Assembly: GCA_022578965.1 (NCBI GenBank)
Contig: MU400720.1
Span: forward strand, 1,534 to 65,533
Reading direction: 5' to 3'
DNA length: 64,000 nucleotides
Source: Xylaria sp. FL1777
Lineage: Eukaryota > Ascomycota > Sordariomycetes > Xylariales > Xylariaceae
The translations under genes were made by a program, and so were the position numbers. The notes beneath the pieces are model-generated. The model did no database searches, had not been told where the DNA came from, and saw nothing but the letters and a program-made list of their open reading frames with translations. Shown in pieces: positions 1-10,175 of this stretch (the first letter of the stretch is position 1; every line of letters starts with the position of its first letter).

Positions 1-166
1 GTTTTAGTTTTAAGCAGTTTTAGTTTTAAGCAGTTTTAGTTTTAAGCAGTTTTAGTTTTAAGCAGTTTTAGTTTTAAGCAGTTTTAGTTTTAAGCAGTTT
101 TAGTTTTAAGCAGTTTTAGTTTTAAGCAGTTTTAGTTTTAAGCAGTTTTAGTTTTAAGCAGTTTTA
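1..166. repeat. 16-bp minisatellite, at least ten perfect copies
   Basis: The unit GTTTTAGTTTTAAGCA is repeated head to tail ten times without a mismatch (1-160), followed by six bases of an eleventh copy. The array is cut by the left window edge, so its real length is unknown. AT-rich sequence follows to about 240, after which base composition becomes normal. I read it as the margin of an AT-rich repeat block like the one at the right end. It has no unique spacers, so it is not a CRISPR array. Confidence 0.95.
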
Positions 167-1241
167 ATATATAGCTATGTGTTAACTTTTAAAACAGCTC
201 TCGAAACAACTTTTAAAACAATGTTTCTAGAGCTAAAATATTGCCTAGAATGGCAATTTATGACTCCAGGGAGCTAATGACAGTCACAAACAGCAGCAGC
301 CAGTCGCAAGGTATTCTAGCTATACTGACGGGACTACAGCCGAAGCCGCACTCCAAGAAAGGTCATACGAACCCAGCCCTTCGCCGAGGAATCATGTTGG
401 CCACTGGAGGGTGGATGTTAGCCCTTGGGATGCCAGAAAAGCCGCGCTATCGAACCTAATCGAGAGGGCCAAGGAGAGAGTGTCGATTTCCATGACTGAC
501 GATGATGATTCCGATGTTTCGTTTGTGTGTAGGACTTCGCGGGCTATTAGCGACCATGGGTCTCGGTCTTCTGGCGAAAGTTATCGTTATCGTAAGTAGC
601 AACAAGCACTCACTTGTTGTCTCAGGCCTCCTCTTATTTCCACATATCACAACGAGTAATTCCGCTGGTAATAATAAGTAAGGTGAGTTCTCGCAGTAAT
701 CAAAATTCAACAGTAGCACACGAGTCTGCAACATCCATAGAGTGGCGATTTAAGGCAGGCGCCTGGATAGCAGGTCTTGAAGGCGGTAACAGTAAGTGAG
801 GTTCTCCCTCCTAGCCTCCTTTCTATTTGGGGTTGAGCACCAAGTCCGCAGAGGACGAAGTATAGCTTGTAGTTTGACTCTTATATAATACAATATAGAC
901 TATCTTTCAAATTGAGTGTAAGCAATTAGCGACTACTCGCTCTCTATAGACTGTGGGTAATGCACCAGGGGTATCAACAACTGATTACGGTACGAAATCA
1001 GAAAATCCTCACCACAACGACGACGCCATTAGCTAGCCATTTCTTCACAAGTGGCTCACAATGGCCATCATAGTTGGCCCACCTGGTGACTAGATATGGC
1101 CGGATGCTCTCCGTCGGATTCTAGCAGGTGCGCTGGGTTTCTATAACAGTCGCTGCGTGATGACAGAAGATGGCGCGTCGCTTCGACATCGGCGGCGTTT
1201 GTTTAGATTCTTGTCGGGCTTTAGTTATGGCCAAGAAATGT
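167..1241. other. Intergenic, no supported gene
   Basis: Short open stretches exist on the plus strand (about 241-459, 411-599 and 614-799). They start at non-ATG codons or are under 75 codons, and none resembles a family I know. GTAAGT-like sites follow two of them (near 594 and 792), so an eroded exon chain is possible but cannot be shown. Confidence 0.4.
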
Positions 1242-2005
1242 TCATTGAGCTTTGCCGTTCTTGACCTCTGCAGCCGCCTTCCGACTCCTGAACTTGGCAA
1301 TCTCGACTTTTACAGCCTTCTCTACACGGCCTTGAAGTTCATGTCTGTAGCCGAACTTGAATAGGAACTCAAGCCACACGAACAGAGGCGCAAGAAAGAT
1401 AGCCTGAACTAGGTTGTCCAATAGGGCGGGCGCTCGCCCTTCGAAGGCACCATGGCCCACGAACTGAAGTAACCAGCAGACGATGTGTACGATAATAGCG
1501 GTTTGGTTGGTCAGCGTCGGATCGCGGGACAAAGCAGCTTTCCCTAGTGCAGCAGCACCGAGGCACATAAATGCTAATATGGTGCCGGCTACTGGTTCCA
1601 GGAGGACGTATAGACCGCCCCAGGCCAGAGCAGCGAGGGTACCGAGATTGAGGTCGAGGTTCGGTATGGTTATGGCATCGGGAAGCGGGATGAGCGTGCC
1701 GGTATTGGCGGCCTAAAGGACGAAGATAGGCCGATTAGACTTGGATTAAGAATGGCCCAGGATGGCAGCGTAGGAAAGGGGTGGCGTACAAGAGTGAAGC
1801 CACTGAATAAGATCAATGGGACACAGACCATGTGAATGGCAACATTGACCGAGTTATCGTGATATGCTCCGTACTTGAGACATGTCAGCATCAGCCGAGA
1901 TAAGTTCCGGCTTGGCCGGGATAGCACTTGCGGTATGTAGCAGCTGAGGTCAGTGTCTGCATCAAGACTTACAAAGGTGAGCTGCCTCTCGAGGTTAAGA
2001 GCCAT
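1242..2005 (-). CDS. mpo1: Mpo1-like (DUF962/YGL010w) ER membrane protein, putative 2-hydroxy fatty acid dioxygenase
   Basis: Three exons on the minus strand, 2005-1973, 1873-1790 and 1712-1242, give 195 aa. The introns (99 and 77 bp) are both phase 0, and the first has a TGCTGAC branch site before its AG. The protein opens MALNLERQLTF and continues YGAYHDN-SVNVAIHM, the signature of the DUF962 family, followed by several hydrophobic segments and a basic C-terminus, as expected for a small multi-pass ER protein. Yeast Mpo1 is an iron-dependent dioxygenase that shortens 2-hydroxypalmitate during phytosphingosine breakdown; that function is transferred from the family. The His residues of YH and IH are retained. 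It is transcribed divergently from rpb7 across about 1.4 kb. Confidence 0.88.
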
Positions 2006-3420
2006 TCTGAGTGATGAGGTTTCAGAGGCTTATGGTTGTCGATGGCAAAGTCGAGTAGGGGTGTGGAGTATGTTCGTGCTGTCAGATGCTCAAGCTCCCT
2101 TTCTTGGTTTGAAGACTACCTCTAACTAGGTACTTAGTGATAGGTGGGTAGTTCGACTTATATACTACAAAGTGAAAAGCAACGCGAAAGTTTACATATA
2201 TACCGTAGACCTACATGTGTGTAGATTACTTGCCTTGTTGTATTCAAGTGCATGAGACAGGAGTTTACTTAAATTTACCCAGATAGGTAATCAGGTACAT
2301 GGACATTAGGCGGATGGGGATCAGCGATAGCGTTAATCCAAGTACATGCATAAATGCTCAGGTCAGGTACTTATTGGTACTATGACAACGCGGGTTGCAT
2401 TGCAGAGCAGTTATGTACCACCGTGACTGTGGGATACGATGCACTGCGTCCTGACAGTGCTATAAATGAAAAGTTAGGTACAATCATAGCAAGCACTCTG
2501 CATCCTACCCGCCCGAATACATGTCTCTAGAAGCACGTTTCAGTGAGGCTCAAGCTTACGCTACCTATTGAGCTTAGGTAGGTACTTAGGTAGGTAATGT
2601 TAACCCTTACCTCCTGCCTGTCTGCACATGCACTTTTTATTGCATGGCCTCTTCTAGTGTAAATATTTAGGCCGGCTACATAAATAAGCTATTTCCTACA
2701 AGCAGATTACCTACCTAACAAGGCCTTAAAAAGGACATTTAGGTACCTCGCAGGTCTATTTACTTACCTCCTATAATACAGCGTTACGATGTACATAGTA
2801 GTACCTACATACCGCACGTTCGAAGTAAGGCTACGCTTGCGCATCGAGTAAGGCAGCCAGCCTTTCATGCTGGCTATGCTAATTGTGCATCCTCTCTCTC
2901 CCACGCTTCACCATCTTCCTGGTAACAACCTCAACGACGCCGACCACCACGGACGGGCCAGCACTCCGCTTTCGTTGCGACCTCGTTGTTCTCTCTTATT
3001 CCAACTTGCGCCTTTCACAGCTCTTTCTCTAATACCCAAAGTTGTACTTTTCTTTCATTCTTTAATAGCTTTGTTTATTGTGCCCTTGGCAGCTTAAGCC
3101 GTAATTGTGCCTACTCAGTTGCCTGCCGCTCCTACCTATAGCCCATTACCCGATCCCCAAGTCTCGCCGACTGTCCTTCTGCGTCACGGTTGTTTTGGTA
3201 TGGAATTGCGAGCCTGAGTAGTATTACTACAAACCATCTTGCACCTCGGCGCAACACGCGCGCGTGCCCCGGCCTTCGCCGACCCTTGCGACCCCGACTG
3301 CCTTTCCTTCACCTGTTCGCCCAGACCAGCCCAAGCTCTACGCACCTCCCGGTCGAGGCATCGATACAGACGGCTGCCGAATCGAAAGGTTGCTACACGG
3401 TTGATCTTGCTCATCCAATC
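2006..3420. other. Divergent intergenic region between mpo1 and rpb7
   Basis: This stretch should hold the promoters of both flanking genes. It is rich in TAGGTA/TACCTA words, for example the cluster at 2574-2598, and has a pyrimidine-rich, more GC-rich section from about 2870 that probably includes the rpb7 5' leader. An open frame extends upstream of the rpb7 ATG to about 3190 but does not look like Rpb7. Confidence 0.6.
2574..2598. repeat. TAGGTA-word cluster
   Basis: TTAGGTAGGTAC followed by TTAGGTAGGTAA, a near-tandem pair of the short word that recurs in many intergenic regions of this window. Confidence 0.7.
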
Positions 3421-4118
3421 ATGTTCTTCCTCTACAACCTCGAACGCAGGGTAACACTGCATCCCTCGTACTTCGGCAAGAACATGCATGAACTGGTTAC
3501 TGGCAAGCTCTTAAAGGATGTAGAGGGCACCTGCACCGGAAGCTACTACATCATTTCTATCATGGACACCTTCGATATCTCTGAAGGGCGTATTCTTCCG
3601 GGCAGTGGGCTTGCCGAGTTCACTGTTGGCTACCGTGCTGTGGTCTGGAGACCTTTCAAAGGCGAGACGGTGAGGACGTTCTCCTGCTGATGTCGATTGG
3701 TGTCGGTCGCATTCTTACTGGGATCTAGGTTGATGCTGTGGTTGTTTCAGTGAATCAGCATGGCTTCTTTGCTGAAGCTGGCCCACTTCGCATCTTTGTT
3801 TCGACCCACGTAAGTATCACTGTGTCGTCCACATGCGACCAGCTTGAAAGAGAAGTTGACAAGTCCACATCAAGTTGATCCCTCAAGATATTAAATGGGA
3901 TCCAAATGCCACACCTCCTCAGTTCACCAATAACGAGGATACCACGATCGAGGTAGGGACCCATGTTCGCATCAAGATACTGGGTACCCGTGCCGAGGTT
4001 GGTGAGCTTTGGGCTATTGGGAGTATTAAGGAAGACTACCTTGGGTATGCGCTTTCCTACCCTTACATGCCACTTTACCTGTTAGCTGACTCCAATATTC
4101 AGCACTCTGCAGGTTTGA
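3421..4118 (+). CDS. rpb7: DNA-directed RNA polymerase II subunit Rpb7
   Basis: Four exons, 3421-3669, 3729-3809, 3875-4044 and 4103-4118, give 171 aa, the same length as yeast Rpb7. The start [16 protein letters not shown] and the later blocks [32 protein letters not shown] and [10 protein letters not shown] are near-invariant in the family. The N-terminal half is the RNP-like tip domain and the C-terminal half the S1/OB domain; with Rpb4 it forms the Pol II stalk. Introns are 59, 65 and 58 bp. The last exon is uncertain: splicing to the AG at 4101-4102 gives a five-residue tail and the correct total length, while retention reads to 4123 with an atypical tail. The start at 3421 is chosen because the frame upstream is unrelated to Rpb7. 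Confidence 0.93.
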
Positions 4119-5130
4119 TGTGAGTCACAGGACTTCTTCAACCGTGGATATCGACCAAACACCGGTTGATTCCAGGTTTTCGATGGACTATTCGATGACA
4201 AGCAACTATGGAGGGTTGTTATTGCTGGATCTCATAAAACAGATTCATTTATGCAGTAGACTTGCCACAGCGTTTCATCAGTACTTATATACAAGGTAAA
4301 GTCTAGCTGCCTACGCGAATCCTATCGTCAGCTCGCCATGTTACCTACCACTCTAGGTAGCCCCCCATTAGGGTCTCCCGTTCTTACGAAACATCGCGTG
4401 TTCTGGCATATCCTCTAGTTGTACGCCAATATTGTCAGGTGACTTCTACGAAAGGCAGTACGGTTCCGGATATGGACACTAGATGAAATGCGGTTCTACT
4501 AATAAATAACTCGAGTCACTGTTGATGATGGGGTGAGGTGTCATGGCAACACACCTACTCTAGCAACACACTTGATAAACGAGGGGAGGTAAATCACCGC
4601 TATCAATACCTACAGAAACATACCTGAAAACACAAAAAGCAGGCTGAACATAGAAGCAGCAGAATTGCCGGCATTGACGTAAGACACTATCTGGGCGCTT
4701 AAGCCTAGGATAGTTTAGGGTATTGCATCCCCGGTCTTTTACTGCTGTCCCAATATAATACTTGTACAATGCGACCTTCCGTTTGTATGAATATGGGTAG
4801 TGACTGCTCTTTGTTCCTGTAGGCCAATATTGCTTCGATTTGTAGAGAGTAAGGGTAGAATACCTCGCGACGAAGAGCAAAGGAAAAGTATCACTTCACA
4901 CCCTTATCAGGTAACCTACTCTAATCCATATTTGAGGCCTGCAAAGGATTTCAACATAGGATTAGATGGTCATGCTACTTGTAAGGAAGATACCATGATT
5001 CCCTTCCTAGCATCTTTATTTGCTAACCTGTCTTGATTCAATGTGCTCAAACCTTTCTTTTTCTTTCCTTATCAACAACTAATGTGTACATAAACTTCTA
5101 CTCCATTTTAACTCCCAAAGCGACTTTAGC
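4119..5130. other. Convergent intergenic region, rpb7/ade2
   Basis: Contains the 3' ends of two genes running towards each other. I see no coding stretch with family resemblance, no RNA gene and no obvious repeat. Confidence 0.5.
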
Positions 5131-7668
5131 CTACCGACTCAGATATTTTTCCCAGCCAATAGAGAGTATAGTCTCATCCTTCGCGAGGACTTCGTTCTTC
5201 ATTTTCTCTTGGTATGCCTTCATCTTCTCGGCATACTCTGGGAACGCAACACCTAGTATTCGAATAGCCAAGAGCGCGGCATTTGTTGAGTTCCCTATCC
5301 CGACCTATTGAATAATCAGCCGTCAGTTTGTCTGTTCTCATAGAGTATTCTCCAGGATAAGGGATGTTGAAGAGCACCAGATTCAACAGACTAGACAGGG
5401 AAGGGGGAAGGAGGATCTGAGATGCGTACGGTTGCACAAGGGATTCCGCGGGGCATTTGAACAATGGAGAGTAAACTATCCATGCCGTCCAGTACACTAG
5501 CCCTTACAGGAACCCCAATTACGGGCAGGGCAACTTCGCTCGATACCATTCCAGGAAGACTAGTGGAATGAAGGTTAGCAGCTGTTCTTTGAATGGTGTT
5601 TGAAACTCGATAAGGCTTTTGTAGTCGTCCAGATTATCCGGACTCGCGTTGGAAAGGGGTTCAGCCCGTAGATCTGATTCCTAGCCTGATCCCTTTAAGT
5701 AGTTGAGGTACGGAGTACTCACTGGGCGGCGCCTCCAGCTATATTCCAAAATTCCATGTTAGCATAATTCCCTAATCAATAAAAGTGTCGAGGTGGAGCA
5801 GATAGAATTATCTTTGCATCCACGTCCCACTTCACAGCTGGAGAAGTAGATCATATATTAACATGGTCTGCAGATGTTACTACTTACCAGCTGCAATAAT
5901 CACCTTACAGCCGGATTTATTCATCTCGGCAGCAAATTGCATCATATGATGTGGTGTACGGTGTGCTGATGTGATTCGGACCACAAAAGGAACATCGAAA
6001 TCTTTCAGTATTTTAAGTCCAGCAGTGAGTGTTCCCAGATCTACTCAAAAATAAAAGGTCAGTATTTGCCACTTTTAGGAAAGGGAGCTAACATTTCATA
6101 GTCATGCAGGCATAGAAATGATTCTATAGCAGGAAAATATAGCGGGATGCTGACCTGAGTCGGAACCCATTGTGACCGCTACCAATGGAGTCGGTCCGGA
6201 CTGTAACACTGGCTCCCCTGTTATCTCTGCCGATCCGATGCGCTCTGCTCTGATCTCGTCCATGCATTGGACGAGGTGACTAATTCGCTCAGAAAGTTGC
6301 TCAACGGAAGACTGGCCCCAAGCAGTTATATGGCCAATTTTTCGGCCTGGTTTTGACTCCTTACCATACAAGTGTAATGCCGTGTTGGCGTATGGATGGT
6401 ATAAGCTAGTAGTTGAGTTGACGAGTCTATCGTGCGAATGGGACTCTGCGCCACCAAGTATGTTTAACATGATAGCCGATGGAAACTGGGGAACAAAGGA
6501 AAATTCCGGCGACGGGACCCTATCTAATATGGAGTCTAGCTGAGCACGAAACTGAGATCTTTGAGGTACTAATTCGATACTCAAATGGCCGGAATTATGT
6601 GGTCGAGGAGCAACCTAGTGTTCTGGTTAATGCGCCGGCAGACGGGCTATAATGCCTTGTAAGACGGCGATGAAAGTATATGCATACCTCATTGACGAGA
6701 ATCTCGTCACCAACCAGGAACATTTCAACAGCAAATACACCTCTTCCCCATAGACGACTGACTACGTCGCAGGCAACCTTCTGAGCCCTCTGCGTAACGC
6801 TCTCGGCGACGTTACGAGGCGGGAAAAAAACCTAGTAAAGGTTAAAACGTGACAATAATATTGTGTAAATAATGTGAGTTACCTTAGTGCAGATACTGTC
6901 TTCATGTATTGTCTCAACGACAGGATACGGGTAGACTTTCTTCAAATTGCCATCGTCATCTTCAGTTCGCATTACCATAACTGCCAATTCCATCTGAAAA
7001 GGTACGAACTTCTCAGCATAGAGTGGCTGGTCACCCATTTGTTCGGCGGCAGTTTTGAAATCATCTGCAGCACGAACTTTGAAATTGCCACGGCCATCAT
7101 AAGATCCCTTAGCGCCTTTCAGCATGAAAGGGAAGCCGAAGCGCTTAGCGGCCTGTTCGATGGATGCGATTCGGGCATCACCAGATTCGATAGCCATTTG
7201 AGGGGCAACAGGGAGTCTATTCTGGGCGAAATATTCCTTCTGTTGGAACTTATCTTGTATCAAACGAATGGTCTTGTAAGAGGGATGAACCGGCACCCGC
7301 TTCATGATGGTGCCGTGTCCGTCCGGAGAGGGCACTTCAACACCTTTGGTTGCGATCTCCTCCAGCACATCACACTCGACATGCTCAATCTCAACGGTTA
7401 ATACATCGCAGCGCGAGGCTAGGATTTTGATCTTTTCGGGGTCTTTGAACGACCCAGTGACATGAAGACTATTATGGTTGATCTGTTTGGCGGGGCAGTC
7501 CTCTGCATCTAGTACCGCGACAGTGATGCCCAAGGGAGCGGCAGCTTGGCAGAGCATGCGGCCCAGCTGGCCTGAAATTGAAGTCAGAGTTTTTCCTTAA
7601 AAAAACATCATGTTATAAGAGAGTTCCTCACCTCCGCCCAGTAGGCCGATGACAGGGTTCTTGGCCAT
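5131..7668 (-). CDS. ade2: Phosphoribosylaminoimidazole carboxylase (AIR carboxylase), PurK-PurE fusion
   Basis: Eight exons on the minus strand: 7668-7632, 7571-6883, 6831-6688, 6614-6155, 6040-5888, 5738-5723, 5559-5430 and 5304-5131. All phases agree and give 600 aa. The enzyme converts AIR to CAIR in cytosolic purine synthesis. The N-terminal two thirds is the PurK-like ATP-grasp part: nucleotide loop GLLGGGQLGRM, then EIEHV, DGRGNF and [11 protein letters not shown]. The C-terminal third is PurE-like, starting at GSDSD (residues 440-444) and continuing [21 protein letters not shown] and [10 protein letters not shown]. Introns are 51-163 bp. Exon 6 is only 16 nt but is needed to restore AAGGAAH between two conserved blocks. 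Loss of this gene classically gives red, adenine-requiring fungi. It diverges from the aminomutase gene across 2.5 kb. Confidence 0.96.
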
Positions 7669-8851
7669 GATTTGCCCGAATGGTAAGAACTCGAGTCGAA
7701 GTTGTTATTTTTTCCCTTAAAACCCCCACTCTTGAGATTACTTTGACGAGTTAAAAATTGTTAATCTCTTCATGCCCGTTAATAGAGACCTGATCACGAA
7801 AACCTACAAAGAGGTATGTGTAAAGCATACCGCAAAGGTACTATGTACCTACTGGAAATATTGCTGGACTTACTCCCTTCCGATCTAGGCATTTTGAGAG
7901 CTTAATTAGGTCACTACTTAATGGGGTAAGCGGTGAGGAAGAGAACGGGGCTCCATTAGCCACAGGTAAAGTACTTCAGGACAAGGCACAAAATAAAGTG
8001 ATTGGGGGAAACCAAATGGCAACAGAGCTTAGTAAAAACTTTAATCGCCTATTATTCATCCCATATAAATTATTAAAAGGAAGTACATAAGACAAAGTGT
8101 GTGACTTCGAGGCTCCTTTCCACCTATACACGTACCTATAACCAGCATGGAGGTGCTCAGCCACGGTAGAATACAGTATGGAGCACAGTGGCTCTTCTCA
8201 CTATGTCAAGCCACCGAACCCGACAGTTTGGGAACCATACAAGGGTCTGAAGAGCTGTATCCAATAAAAATCTATAGAATGGTTACTCCAAAGTTCCCAT
8301 GCCAACTTGAGTGGTGGATCACTTTTACCACTGACAATCCTACCACAGTATGGGATTTCTCCTAAGGCGTTGAGCGAGGAGGGATAACCCGTATGGACTT
8401 GTACAGGGGTGTCGTTCTGCATCATGTTCAGCAAGGCATCTTACACCATTTGCCATCGGCTGCTTGTACCTTGCGAGTCACAGGGACGCCGCCGAAGTAG
8501 TCCCAACAGTTCAACACTCAAACTTGGGTCACCTGTTATGCCATGCAACGGTGACTAGCAGGAGTATCAAACCCACGGCCCAGTGGAAATGAACCCGAAC
8601 CCTGAGTAGGTGTCGTCGTTGGGACCAGAAGAAGTGCCTTATTGACACCTTCCAAAGAAAAGAAAAAGGCTATTCGCGGCTTTGTCACATATATGCTCAT
8701 CAGTCCTACCCAGCTCTCCATCAAGAAGGAACCATTCTTTTGATAAGGGTTTCATATCTATTAAGTTGTAACACCGAGTTGCCTCTTGTCATTCATGACA
8801 GATATTCAGAGTCGACTCCCTTATCCCAACTGCGTCGTCTCCTTATTGACT
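7669..8851. other. Upstream region of ade2; no supported gene
   Basis: The first few hundred bases should hold the ade2 promoter. A 72-codon plus-strand ORF (8147-8365) has no recognisable domain, no likely introns and no neighbour support, so I do not call it a gene. Confidence 0.4.
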
Positions 8852-9408
8852 CTACCAGATATGCCACCTCGCGACGGCTATGAAGTAAGTGTTGTGTTGA
8901 GTTGAGTTGGGGCGGCCGTCGAGAGAGTCGTTGTTGTTAGCAGAGGAGCTGTCAACCATGGCCGGCGTAATCTCGATCGGATGCCCCCACGCGGCCACTT
9001 CAATATGCGCATGCCATGATATGCAGGTGTGTATGAGTTTGGTAACCTGCAAGTAAGCTTGATACAACAGAATCATATCTCTGAGCAATGATCTTTCTAG
9101 TTTAGAAGGCAGAGATGGCTCCTCACTCAGTGTCCACATTGGCCGTTAAAGCAGATACGTGATCGACATGTCAAGTGCGGTGGAAAGTAGACACGGCCCG
9201 GATCTAGTATCTGTTCGACAAAACCTAGTCCGAAATTGATGGCTGACTGGGTATCAACTACATCTGTAAGCCTAATATACTCCCGGGCATTATTCTGGAA
9301 TATGCCTGAGTCTTTTGGATCCTGGTCTTGTTGTTCGATCATCGAGATCTCCGCCCAGACTAGTAGCAATGTGGAAGTGCTGGTAGTGTACCCGAGTCGT
9401 GAGTTCAC
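8852..9408 (-). pseudogene. Possible relic of an unidentified gene
   Basis: Two adjacent minus-strand frames, 9408-9127 and 9139-8852, overlap slightly in different phases and have protein-like composition (one contains DMILLYQAYLQVTKLIH). The first ends in a stop just where the second opens, and no plausible intron joins them. Neither begins with a convincing ATG context. I do not recognise the family. It may be an eroded gene or two chance ORFs. Confidence 0.2.
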
Positions 9409-10175
9409 TCTTTATGTACTCGCCTCATTGCTTTTTCCAATGTACAGCAGATAATACATCCCCTTACACGTCGTTAACTCCTATACCTCGGGTATCATGA
9501 AAAGGACGCCTGGAAGGTAGCTGAGGGTAATTAGAGGGAGTCAAAATCGAATGAGTGAACATAGCATTCATCTAGCCTCTACCGACAGTCTAAGCCAACC
9601 TTTTATAGAGCAGCTATTAATCACCATTATAACCCCTAGTGTGGAAGACTTCGAAATTTGGCGATGTGTGGGTATATCGTATTCTATTTGTGAGTGGCTG
9701 CGATATGGTGAAGACAATGAGCAGGCTCAACCCAATACGTTACAGTCTTGATAACGTGCTAGGCGGCACCAAGCAGATTATTGTCGGGTTTCGAATAGTC
9801 AGCCGGTCATCCATTGTCAACGAGCATAATGCATGCGTCCAAACTTGGATAGCGTCTAGTTCTATCATAAAATACATAACTATTTCAGGGTTCTAGACTG
9901 GAAGCTTTTGGATACTAAATACATCCAACACCCTGTACCGCTTGCTTGATCACCTATCCAAGTTATACACTGTTACTAACAAGACGATCCAAGCATTCGG
10001 AATTCCTAAGCTATCACATAAACATCGAATTGGGTTCCGGCCTTCTTTCCTCTTAAGTTCATCACACTCACATCTAATATTAGGAAGTTGACGGCAGTCG
10101 ATAGTATCCTTAGCTTATACACTAGTCATAAAGGTTATTCATCTTCTACAGTTGACCCCCCTTCTATAAATCGAG
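9409..10175. other. Upstream region of the aminomutase gene
   Basis: Moderately AT-rich, with no coding stretch I can assign. Short plus-strand ORFs near 9551-9896 overlap in two frames and show no family resemblance. The final part should carry the promoter and leader of the downstream gene. Confidence 0.4.

Noticed and set aside
1..166. CRISPR-like array
   Set aside because: Units are contiguous and identical with no unique spacers; it is a minisatellite in eukaryotic DNA.
3190..3420. N-terminal extension of Rpb7
   Set aside because: The upstream open frame is Pro/Arg-rich; Rpb7 is strictly conserved to begin at MFFL, and the total length is then exactly the family length.
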